From Planctomycetota bacterium (GTDB taxonomy: Bacteria > Planctomycetota > UBA1135), in contig JABHIE010000030.1 of assembly GCA_018671175.1 (NCBI GenBank), forward strand, positions 1 through 64,000: DNA of 64,000 nucleotides, written 5' to 3'. Under the pieces are notes generated by a model. The model saw nothing but the letters and a program-made list of their open reading frames with translations, was not told the DNA's origin and made no database searches. A program made the translations under genes and the position numbers. This document shows, in pieces, positions 51,007 through 58,801 of this stretch. Each line of letters opens with the position of its first letter. Within the stretch, counting starts at the first letter, position 1.

Positions 51007-52785
51007 CTAAAAAGCTCTCACTGCGCGCAAAAGCGGAAAATCGAGTCGGTAATTTAGACCGGCGAGCAATGCGCCAATGCCGTCGCCATTGCGGGTGTCG
51101 CCGAGGTGCCCAAGAGCCATGATGAAATGTGAATACCGACTAGAGTCAACTTCGGGTTCGCCAACATCTGCCAACAAAGTGACTAAAGCGTCGAGCGCCT
51201 TTTTAGTGCGAACCTCTGAAAGTGCGTGCGCAGCAGCCCAACGCACCTCGGCATCGTTTGCCCTAGAAATCAAGCCAACCAGCTGCTCACCGGCAAGTGG
51301 GTGCGTGCAAAAACCCAAACCCCACGCCACGCCACGCTGAGCTTCAGCGGGCAATTTATTTCGATTCGCAAGCGCGAATAGATGCTCGGTTGCGGCTAAA
51401 CCATCGAGCAAGCCAAGACCATTGGAAATGTAACCCACAAAATCAGGGGCAAGCCCCTGCTGGCGGATGACTTTTAACAACAACACCTCGTCTTCTTCTT
51501 GGCCATAAAAACCCAAGCCGAGAGCAAAGGCGCCACGAAGCCGCTCTTCATCACGACGGATCTTGCCTTCAATTTTCAAAACATCTTCGATCGGCTTGCG
51601 ACTCACAAACTCAGAAGCCAATAATTTATGAAGCTCTTCGGATTGGGCAAAGCCAACAGCAAGGCCCCACGCGGCATGAAGTTGCCGATGACGGCGAATA
51701 CCATCAAGCATGCCTTTTAGCGCTTGAATCGCTTCATCTCCGCCAATACGGCCAATCGCCAGTATTGAAAAAAGGCGGGTTTCGGTGTCTTTTGAATCAT
51801 TCACCTGTGTTAACAAAGCCGGGATTGCACCCATTGGTGAGCGCAAACGCCCTAAAGCTTGCACGGCCGCTCGCTGGATTTCGAAATCTCTTGAAGCCGA
51901 CTGCCCCACCAAAAACGCGGCTGCAATTGGGTCGCCCATATTGCCCAAAGCCTGGATTAGAAAAATGCGCAGCCGGCGAGAATCGCGAGCCGCACCGCCC
52001 TCTAACTTTTGGCACGCTTCGACAAATAAAGTCGTAAAGCCATGGTCGGGGAAAAGCCCGGCCGCCCAAACCATAGCCAGCAGCAAATCGTTGTCGCCAA
52101 TCAGGATTTTCTCCGGCGTTAAATCACCCTTCAATTGCTGCATTAAAAAAGTCGCTGCCTCATTTCGGCCAGAAAGCCCCAACCCCAAAGCGGCAAATTG
52201 CCTGTCAGCCATTGGCTTATTGCGATCAGCGAGGGTCTCGGCAAGCAAGCCGACATTGCGTGAATCATGCATCAATCCCAGCCCGACTAACGCCGCCTGC
52301 CGCACTTGCACAATGCGGTCATTTGCAGCCTCGATCAACAAACCCCGGGTTGCGAAGGCACCCACTCGACCCAAAGCCACGGCCGCCGACTCGCGAAGCT
52401 CAGGGTGGCTTGACTTTAAAGCATCAACAAGCAATGGAATCGCCGCCTTCTGAAACTCATCTGCCGAAAAAGCGTTGGCGCCATTCCCGTAACGCTTGTC
52501 TTCCCCTAGAACGCTAGGCAAAGGCTCGCCGGGCCCGCGAAAAAGCAACAGACGCTCATGCTCAAACCAAAACTCCCAACGCTCGTAACCATCGACCATC
52601 CGAGGTGCAGCGTCGACTGCGTTTCCGGCACCCGCCTGGTATTTGGAAGCGGCATCTGTCTGTCGCTGCGTTTCGAAGGCTTGTTCAAGCAGAACTTGAC
52701 TGTAGGGGCCACGATAAGCGCCACGCACCAAAGGCACTTCTTGGGCGAGTGGCAAGAGAAGAGGCAGAACGGCGAGCAACATCAT
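51007..52785 (-). CDS. secreted HEAT-repeat protein
   Basis: 592 residues. A signal peptide (MMLLAVLPLLLPLAQEVPLV) is followed from about 110 by HEAT-like repeats almost to the C-terminus: LLVDALKSSHPELRESAAVA, LGRVGAFATRGLLIEA, RQFAALGLGLSGRNEAATFL, QRAAVQALGRLRSPMGAIPA, EVRWAAAHALSEVRTKKALD. It is a periplasmic interaction scaffold. It is downstream of the RseB-like gene with a 44-bp gap, so it is probably in the same operon. Partners are not evident. Confidence 0.85.
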   Translation of the reverse strand: MMLLAVLPLLLPLAQEVPLVRGAYRGPYSQVLLEQAFETQRQTDAASKYQAGAGNAVDAAPRMVDGYERWEFWFEHERLLLFRGPGEPLPSVLGEDKRYGNGANAFSADEFQKAAIPLLVDALKSSHPELRESAAVALGRVGAFATRGLLIEAANDRIVQVRQAALVGLGLMHDSRNVGLLAETLADRNKPMADRQFAALGLGLSGRNEAATFLMQQLKGDLTPEKILIGDNDLLLAMVWAAGLFPDHGFTTLFVEACQKLEGGAARDSRRLRIFLIQALGNMGDPIAAAFLVGQSASRDFEIQRAAVQALGRLRSPMGAIPALLTQVNDSKDTETRLFSILAIGRIGGDEAIQALKGMLDGIRRHRQLHAAWGLAVGFAQSEELHKLLASEFVSRKPIEDVLKIEGKIRRDEERLRGAFALGLGFYGQEEDEVLLLKVIRQQGLAPDFVGYISNGLGLLDGLAATEHLFALANRNKLPAEAQRGVAWGLGFCTHPLAGEQLVGLISRANDAEVRWAAAHALSEVRTKKALDALVTLLADVGEPEVDSSRYSHFIMALGHLGDTRNGDGIGALLAGLNYRLDFPLLRAVRAF

Positions 52786-52829
52786 GAGTTGCTTTACACC
52801 CTATCCGCCACAAAGACAAGAGGCCAAAC

Positions 52830-53894
52830 TTAGTCGAACAGCGAGCCGAGCATCGCCATCAGCTCATCTGTGGGCAAAGGCGCGACAATAAAAATCTCGC
52901 GGCCGTCGAAAAGCCCTTCGACAACACGGATGCCGCCCAAATCAGAATATCGCGCGCCAGCCAATTGACCCGTGCCCGTGCTCTGCCCTGGGCCGCCGCC
53001 ACGAGTAATATTGCGTTGTTGCGCAAAAAACAGTGTGCGAAGCCCATCATCAAGCACATCAAGGTGCAAGTTAAGGATGTCAGGGAAAATCGTTTCAACC
53101 AAGACCATGCGCTCTTCGCTAGTCGCAAAACCTTGCGGGATGTAGCGAGCAGGCGTTGGCTCAAAGCCCAAAGTCGCGATATCAGCCGCCGAACCCGTGT
53201 AAGCCTGGTTTGGCGCAGCGGGCGTAGACCAAGCTATGCCTGTGTGATCGGGGGCCCAATCTAGGGAAACCGTCGTGCTGGTCATAGTAATTTGACCCTC
53301 TGTATCGCGGAGAGACCAACCCATAAGCAGCCTCGTATCAGCCGCGATAACAAACTCAACGGCGCCAAAGCCAAAGCGGCTCGTTGCGCTGTAGCGGTCG
53401 CAAAGCACGCCTGCAACGGTGGTTACGCCGAATTCTTCGTGCCATTCGTAGTTTTGCCGCACGCGTAGCGAGTTGCCAAAATGCAAGTCGCGGAAGCTCA
53501 CCAAGTATCGTTGCCGGCGATCAAACGCCGCAAACTGAATATCACTCGGCAATGAAAAACCCATAGGGTTGTCAAGGGCCACTCCTAGTAAATCAAGCCG
53601 GAATTCGCCCGCGCCATCTGCATGCAAAGCCTCGTGCTGCCAAGTCATGCGGCCAGCGGAATTCAAAACGCCTAGATGCCGCTCGACGCGAAGATTTTCT
53701 TGCTCGGGATAAACAACACTAGGCAAAGACCACTCGCCAGCTGCGATCGATTGGTTGGTGCCAAAACCGCCCTGACTGCTTTGCGATAAAGAAGAGGGGC
53801 CTGTCTGTGCGCCCTGCTCTACAGGAAGGCAGCTAACAAGCGTCGCCGAAATAAGAACGGCGAGGGATACAGAAAAGCGAGATAAACGAAACAT
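52830..53894 (-). CDS. RseB-like envelope-stress lipoprotein
   Basis: 354 residues with a lipobox (SATLVSCLPVE). The N-terminal part (SFRDLHFGNSLRVRQNYEWH, VCD-type VLCDRYSATSRFGFG, FVIAADTRLLMGWSLRD) resembles the LolA-like domain of RseB. The C-terminal part (TPARYIPQGFATSEERMVLV, then LDDGLRTLFFAQQR and GGIRVVEGLFDGREIFIVAP) follows the RseB C-terminal pattern. RseB senses mislocalised envelope lipids or LPS and protects RseA. Identification rests on pattern and on gene order, with an RseA-like gene just upstream (TAATG). Confidence 0.65.
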   Translation of the reverse strand: MFRLSRFSVSLAVLISATLVSCLPVEQGAQTGPSSLSQSSQGGFGTNQSIAAGEWSLPSVVYPEQENLRVERHLGVLNSAGRMTWQHEALHADGAGEFRLDLLGVALDNPMGFSLPSDIQFAAFDRRQRYLVSFRDLHFGNSLRVRQNYEWHEEFGVTTVAGVLCDRYSATSRFGFGAVEFVIAADTRLLMGWSLRDTEGQITMTSTTVSLDWAPDHTGIAWSTPAAPNQAYTGSAADIATLGFEPTPARYIPQGFATSEERMVLVETIFPDILNLHLDVLDDGLRTLFFAQQRNITRGGGPGQSTGTGQLAGARYSDLGGIRVVEGLFDGREIFIVAPLPTDELMAMLGSLFD

Positions 53895-54433
53895 TAGAGG
53901 GCTTGCCCCCGAGTTGCAGGGGTGGTGGCGCCTAACGAACTCGCCAAACCGCGGGCGGTTGGCGACAACTGAGAAGGCGTGACTTTTTGCGCAAAGACGC
54001 GAGCGCGATACTGGTCACGCAAGGCGGCCTGCTCGGCGCGGATGGTCGAAGCTTGAGCCAGCAAGTCTTGCGTGGAAGTAGCGTTGTTGGCATTGGAGCG
54101 CATTACGATGAAGCTCACACCAACAAAAAGAAGCAAAGCCGCAGCAGCGGGTAGCCTGACTGGGGCAACTGAAGCGACCCAAGTAGGGAAAGAAAGGAGG
54201 CGGCCCCCGTGCGATGGGGATGGAGTTGCGGCAGACAAAACGGAATGAGTCGTTGCAATTTCGCAAAGCTCAGGCTGGACGCGAGACCAGAGCTCATCAG
54301 GGGCTTTCTCCTGGCCCATGAGCGACATCGCAACCCTTTGATCGAGCTCGCTAGGAGCCGCCAAATCGCCCAACCCAAAGAGCGCGTCCTGCAGCTCTTG
54401 TGGTAGTTCGAGGTTTTCGTTGTCGTGATTCAT
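53894..54433 (-). CDS. anti-sigma factor-like single-span protein (RseA-like)
   Basis: 179 residues from the ATG at 54433. The N-terminal soluble part (LPQELQDALFGLGDLAAPSE, LDQRVAMSLMGQEKAPDELW) is followed by one TM segment (LPAAAALLLFVGVSFIVM at about 90-108) and a short periplasmic tail. The topology fits an RseA-type anti-sigma factor that holds a sigma factor at the membrane. It is 13 bp downstream of the sigma gene and overlaps the RseB-like gene. No zinc motif is seen. Confidence 0.7.
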   Translation of the reverse strand: MNHDNENLELPQELQDALFGLGDLAAPSELDQRVAMSLMGQEKAPDELWSRVQPELCEIATTHSVLSAATPSPSHGGRLLSFPTWVASVAPVRLPAAAALLLFVGVSFIVMRSNANNATSTQDLLAQASTIRAEQAALRDQYRARVFAQKVTPSQLSPTARGLASSLGATTPATRGQAL

Positions 54434-54446
54434 GGTTAGAGGGGAG

Positions 54447-55055
54447 TTAATTGAGGTGCAGTGTGCTGCCACCTCGCTGGGCCAAATAGTCGCGGAGTGC
54501 GCCATGGGCCCGGTTTAATCGAGATTTCACTGTACCAAGCTCGCATTGAATCGTCTCGGCAATTTCTTCGTAGCTGAGATTTTGCGTGTAGCGCAAAACT
54601 AGTAGAGAAGAGAACTTAGGGTTGATGTGCTGAAGAGCCTCGCGGACGGCGAGCCTTGATTCGCTGCGAGCTGCATTGCGCACAGGGTCAGTCGATTCGT
54701 CAGCCGGAGTGGCTTCTTGCATCTTTTCTGTTTCAACTCCGCCCACCGTGGTGCGAACCCCGGCGCGAGTGGTGTCGAGGCGCCGTCGCCGCACATCAAT
54801 GGCGGAGTTAACGGCAATGCGATAAACCCAGGAAGAGAAACGGGATCGCCAGGCAAAATCGCCAATGCGGCGGGCCAAGGTGACCATTGTTTCTTGGGCT
54901 GCGTCAAGCGCATCGTCACGGTTATTGGTGACGCGAAAACAGATTGTGAAAACCCGATCTTTGAAAAGAGCGTAAACCTTTGCGTAAGCGGCCTCAAATT
55001 CTTCAGTGCTAGCTTGTTGGCAAGCAACGACGAGTTCTTTTTCGAGGTCTGACAC
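54447..55055 (-). CDS. ECF sigma factor
   Basis: 202 residues. Region 2: YALFKDRVFTICFRVTNNRD, DALDAAQETMVTLARRIGDF and RSRFSSWVYRIAVNSAIDVR. Region 4: INPKFSSLLVLRYTQNLSYE with IAETIQCELGTVKSRLNRAH. It belongs to the RpoE-like group. It heads the operon with RseA-like and RseB-like genes, which suggests envelope-stress control. The linker (TVGGVETEKMQEATPADEST) is long and acidic. Confidence 0.93.
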   Translation of the reverse strand: MSDLEKELVVACQQASTEEFEAAYAKVYALFKDRVFTICFRVTNNRDDALDAAQETMVTLARRIGDFAWRSRFSSWVYRIAVNSAIDVRRRRLDTTRAGVRTTVGGVETEKMQEATPADESTDPVRNAARSESRLAVREALQHINPKFSSLLVLRYTQNLSYEEIAETIQCELGTVKSRLNRAHGALRDYLAQRGGSTLHLN

Positions 55056-55142
55056 TTAGGTTCGCTTTTAGGACGGGAGGAAAACGGGGAGAGTTCCGCT
55101 TTATTTTAAGGTTCTAAGGGTATCCGCAAGAACGGTCAAGGC

Positions 55143-55166
55143 GTAACAAGCCATGTGGCTTGTTAC
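55143..55166. terminator. hairpin downstream of the P-domain protease gene
   Basis: A perfect 10-bp inverted repeat GTAACAAGCC-ATGT-GGCTTGTTAC lies 11 bp after the protease stop (minus strand) and about 90 bp before the sigma-factor start. No T-run follows on the minus strand, so it may be a weak or factor-assisted terminator or an mRNA-stability hairpin. Confidence 0.45.
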
Positions 55167-55176
55167 ACCCGTTGCC

Positions 55177-57246
55177 CTAAAGGATACTCGTAGCGACGAC
55201 ATCGCTAACTTCGCCCATCTGAAGGGCTTGAAGCCAAACGCTGACACCTGAACTGCCACCCGGAATCGGTAGTGACCAAGAGCCGTCACCGTTTGCGTCA
55301 ACCGTGAGCACCGAGCCGGCCTGCTGTGGAGACGCCAAATCAAGAGTTACGCCAAGTGCGCCAATCGGCGTGCTGCCTAAACCAGCGAGACTGTAAGCCA
55401 GCCATGCGGGTGCCGATGCTGTCGCGTCAGCAAGATTCACAATTGCAGTAACGCCAGGAATAAGCGCCGATGAAGTCAATGACATGCCCTGACCTCCGCC
55501 CTGGCCATCGTGGCCGTAGATGCGAAGCTCGAAGTTATCCCAAGTACCTGTTGTGCCACTGGTGCGGTCAGAAACATGGATTGTCCAGTCGCCGTTGGAG
55601 CGCTCATCCCAATGGCGCACGGTTGTGAAAACATAATTGTTGTAATTGTTTTGACTATCATTTCGCGTAGCTGCTAAAACAGATTTTGTGCCAGAGGGCG
55701 AGATCAATTCAACGCGTAAATGGCCAATAGAATTATGAGTCGCTTTTAGGCGTAGCTCGACATTTTCGACTGAAATATCATTAGGGACACTTACGATTCT
55801 GTCAACGCCAGCATCATTATTGTCAGGGATGGATTGACCAACCGAAACGCTTCCTGTCCGGAGCTCTAATTCTGGGCCTACATTTGCCCAACCCGCCGCG
55901 AGGTTGCATGCTGCATCGGCATCCATTGCGCCGAAGCCGTAGTTGTAGTTGATGTCAAGACCGCCGCCGTTTATTTTCCAGTCGCTATTGTTTGGTGCGC
56001 ATTTGCGTGCACTTTTAATGACAACATGCTGGACATCCCGCCAAGTCAAACCGGGGTTTGCGTCTAGAACTAGGGCGATAACGCCAGCTCCGAGTGGGGC
56101 GGCAGAAGATGTACCACCAAAACTGCTGGTGTAGCCACTGCCTGAATCGGTTGTCCAGATGCTGCGACTATTACCACTTGATTGAGCAACCACCATCATG
56201 GATGAACCCTTCTCGTTGTAGTAAGCGCGCGTATCGTTATCGCCAATGGCGCCGACCGCAATCGTGTAACGGCTGGATGCGTAGGGGTCGTAATCAGAAC
56301 GGTCAGCCGTGCCGCCATTGCCAGCAGCCCAAGTGAATATTTCACCTAAACCACCGCGACCAGTTGTAACGCTTTCTTCGAGTGCACTCAGCTCAACGGA
56401 AGACAAATATGTAACGGTTCCGTCGTCATAAGGGCCCCATGAATTATTCTTAATATCATTCAAATCATTGCGATGCTTAAATGCATTTGCTGTGTTTGAA
56501 CTAGACCCATAAGTGTGGCGACTCCATTGAGCATCGTATGCGGCACCGACAACGCCACGGTTGTTGTTTGCAACGGCGGCAATGACGCCAGCGACACTCG
56601 TGCCGTGGCTGCTAGAAGATGATGTAGAACTCGCTGTCGAGTTATAGTTGCCCTGCAAGTCAGGGTGGTTGTTTTGCGAGCCGCCATCAATCACACCAAC
56701 AATCACGCCCGTGCCGGTGTAGCCGTTGTTCCATGCGGGCTCAACATTCGCGTCTGCCTGAGTGTTGGAAGTGTTGCGGAGATGCCACTGATTTGAAAAA
56801 TACTGGTCGTTAGGCAAGGCCTTGAAAGTGAGAGGGCGTTGCAGGTCAAGGTAAACCGCGCCTTCTGGGTAGAGGGGTAAAAGCGCGCTCGTCATCGAAA
56901 TGGCGGATGCGACCGTCCCTGTGGAAACGAGCCAGAAATTGTCTACGGGTAGGGGTTGAATCACTCCCCCGCCAAAATCTTGGACCACGGCTTTGAGCAA
57001 ATCAGAATTGCCCGACTCGACAATCACGCCATCCGTAAGCGTAAAGCCTGATGTAGGCGCCGGAATCACGCCGAACTGATCTCGGTGGTCGGCATTTTGC
57101 CGCTCAGCTGCACTCTCGGCGGCAAGCGGGGTCGAGACCCAAAAAGTCTCAACAGCGTGACCCGTGTAAACGGAGTAAAAATCTGATTCCGTAGAACCAG
57201 CAGGAGCGCCGACCTGGAGGGCGGCTATCAACAGAGGGATGAGCAT
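55177..57246 (-). CDS. secreted kexin-like subtilase (S8) with P/Homo B domain
   Basis: 689 residues. A signal peptide (MLIPLLIAALQVGAPAGS) precedes a propeptide-like region. The protease domain has the Asp in VIVGVIDGGSQNNHPD, the His in SSHGTSVAGVIAA, and the Ser in SFGGTSSAAPLGAG; NNSWGP supplies the oxyanion Asn. The P domain at about 480-600 (SVPNDISVENVELRLKATHN; IGHLRVELISPSGT; NGDWTIHVSDRTSGTTGTWD) is typical of proprotein convertases. A further beta domain ends it. Its neighbourhood with an RpoE-RseA-RseB-like operon is suggestive but unproven. Confidence 0.93.
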   Translation of the reverse strand: MLIPLLIAALQVGAPAGSTESDFYSVYTGHAVETFWVSTPLAAESAAERQNADHRDQFGVIPAPTSGFTLTDGVIVESGNSDLLKAVVQDFGGGVIQPLPVDNFWLVSTGTVASAISMTSALLPLYPEGAVYLDLQRPLTFKALPNDQYFSNQWHLRNTSNTQADANVEPAWNNGYTGTGVIVGVIDGGSQNNHPDLQGNYNSTASSTSSSSSHGTSVAGVIAAVANNNRGVVGAAYDAQWSRHTYGSSSNTANAFKHRNDLNDIKNNSWGPYDDGTVTYLSSVELSALEESVTTGRGGLGEIFTWAAGNGGTADRSDYDPYASSRYTIAVGAIGDNDTRAYYNEKGSSMMVVAQSSGNSRSIWTTDSGSGYTSSFGGTSSAAPLGAGVIALVLDANPGLTWRDVQHVVIKSARKCAPNNSDWKINGGGLDINYNYGFGAMDADAACNLAAGWANVGPELELRTGSVSVGQSIPDNNDAGVDRIVSVPNDISVENVELRLKATHNSIGHLRVELISPSGTKSVLAATRNDSQNNYNNYVFTTVRHWDERSNGDWTIHVSDRTSGTTGTWDNFELRIYGHDGQGGGQGMSLTSSALIPGVTAIVNLADATASAPAWLAYSLAGLGSTPIGALGVTLDLASPQQAGSVLTVDANGDGSWSLPIPGGSSGVSVWLQALQMGEVSDVVATSIL

Positions 57247-57327
57247 GTCGGTAGGACGAGTGAAACGAAAACAAGTTCCCAAAAGTTGCTTGGGAACTAT
57301 ATTTTCTAGTTTATCGCAATTTGGTAC

Positions 57328-58011
57328 CTACGACACATATTTCCGCTTTGCCTGGACAACTTCCATGTCTTCGGTTTCGATGCAATAAGCCGTCAGCGAC
57401 CCACCGTAGACGCAGCCAGTATCGAGGCCTAGCGCCACCAAGCGCCCGCCAGCAAAGCATGTGCGGGGCGTCTTCCCTGGCGTGTGCCCAAACAAAACAA
57501 GCTCAGGGCCTTGCCAAAGTTCGTACCAGTAAGGCTGGCCTGGCATTTCATGAATACGCCGCAAGCGAGTGAGATGAAGCGGGTGCGTCTGCTCAAGCGG
57601 AACACCAGGCACGACGCCCGCGTGGACCACAATCCAGGGCTGGCCGTTGTGCACACCTTGCACGAAAAGTGGGCGATTTTGAATCAATGACAACAACTCA
57701 ACGGCCTCATCATCTGTAACGGGCGACATGGGCGTGCCGCCGTCACCGGCCAAGTCAGCTTGGACGAGCTTGTCGCCGAGACTTGCAGCGCGTGCCTCAT
57801 GCTCAAGCAACACTCGCTCATGGTTACCAAGAACAATCTCAAGATTAGGCACCGACGACAAGCAACGGGCAACGCCCACAGGGTCTGGGCCGCGATGGTA
57901 AAGATCACCCACGCAAATCAGTTGGTCGCTTGGAGCGAGTCTTAGTTGATTAACTAACTGAATAAGCTCGTCTGCGCATCCGTGTATATCTCCGACAACC
58001 CAAGTAGCCAT
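57328..58011 (-). CDS. metallophosphoesterase, diadenosine tetraphosphatase/PrpE-like
   Basis: 227 residues from the ATG at 58011. Metal ligands are in WVVGDIHGCADEL, CVGDLYHRGPDPVG, LGNHERVLLEH, IVVHAGVVPG and LFGHTPGKTPRT. It belongs to the PPP-type calcineurin-like family that includes ApaH and PrpE, which hydrolyse dinucleoside polyphosphates or dephosphorylate proteins. No TM segment or signal is seen. It is divergent from the polysaccharide export gene with a 53-bp gap. Confidence 0.85.
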   Translation of the reverse strand: MATWVVGDIHGCADELIQLVNQLRLAPSDQLICVGDLYHRGPDPVGVARCLSSVPNLEIVLGNHERVLLEHEARAASLGDKLVQADLAGDGGTPMSPVTDDEAVELLSLIQNRPLFVQGVHNGQPWIVVHAGVVPGVPLEQTHPLHLTRLRRIHEMPGQPYWYELWQGPELVLFGHTPGKTPRTCFAGGRLVALGLDTGCVYGGSLTAYCIETEDMEVVQAKRKYVS

Positions 58012-58064
58012 AGCATTAAGATACCATCGCCTTATGATGGGGCTCCACGGAATTCCAGCCCCCC

Positions 58065-58799
58065 ATGATTTTTTCCCGTTTCGCATCCCTTTTCATCGCC
58101 GCGGCATTGTTTGCGGCTTGCTCGTCCCCCGAGATTTCGGGTGGAGCAAACCCCGACGATTTACCCACGCCTTCGGTCAACACCTTTGATTACCTGGTTG
58201 GCCCCGGTGATGTCTTGCGCGTCAATGTTGCCGGCCACCCCGCCCTGTCTTCTGGGCCATACCGGAACAATGCTCCTGGCTCTCCCGTCGACGGCCAGGG
58301 CTCGATTCAGCTGCCCTATGTGGGCTCGCTCATTGTTTCGGGTAAAACCGTTCATGAAATCAAAGCTGATCTGCAAACGCGATTGCTTGAGTATCTCAAG
58401 CGCCCTTTCGTTGATGTAAGCGTCGTCGAATTTGGCTCACAGCGCATCTATGTCATGGGTGAAGTCCGCAAGCCTGGGTCGTTTACTTTTGATCGCCCGA
58501 TTACGGCCATGCAGGCCCTCAGCCTTACGGGCGGTTTCACCGATGATGCAAACCGCGAGCAAGTCGCTCTAGTCCGCGGTGATGTGACGCCAGAAAACAT
58601 TGTCTTGTTTGACGCCGAGCACCTCAATTCCGGGGGCGATTTCGCACTCGCTTCAGGCGACATGCTCTTCATTAGTCGCCATAAATGGGCCGGCGTTGGC
58701 GCGGTCGCAAGAGACCTCATCCCCATTTTGCAGCTCATCTCCGTGCCCGTCGGCACGGCGCGCGATGTTGCGCTTTTCGAAGATATTCGTAGCCGATAA
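58065..58799 (+). CDS. outer-membrane polysaccharide export lipoprotein, Wza family
   Basis: 244 residues. A lipobox (LFAACSSP at about 14-20) is followed by a poly-export domain (NTFDYLVGPGDVLRVNVAGH), PVDGQGSIQLPYVGSLIVSG, and an SLBB-type domain (FGSQRIYVMGEVRKPGSFTF). Wza-type proteins form the outer-membrane channel for capsule or exopolysaccharide. The next gene encodes its Wzc-type inner-membrane partner, 2 bp away. No glycosyltransferases or Wzy are adjacent. Confidence 0.93.
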   Translation: MIFSRFASLFIAAALFAACSSPEISGGANPDDLPTPSVNTFDYLVGPGDVLRVNVAGHPALSSGPYRNNAPGSPVDGQGSIQLPYVGSLIVSGKTVHEIKADLQTRLLEYLKRPFVDVSVVEFGSQRIYVMGEVRKPGSFTFDRPITAMQALSLTGGFTDDANREQVALVRGDVTPENIVLFDAEHLNSGGDFALASGDMLFISRHKWAGVGAVARDLIPILQLISVPVGTARDVALFEDIRSR

Positions 58800-58801
58800 A
58801 T

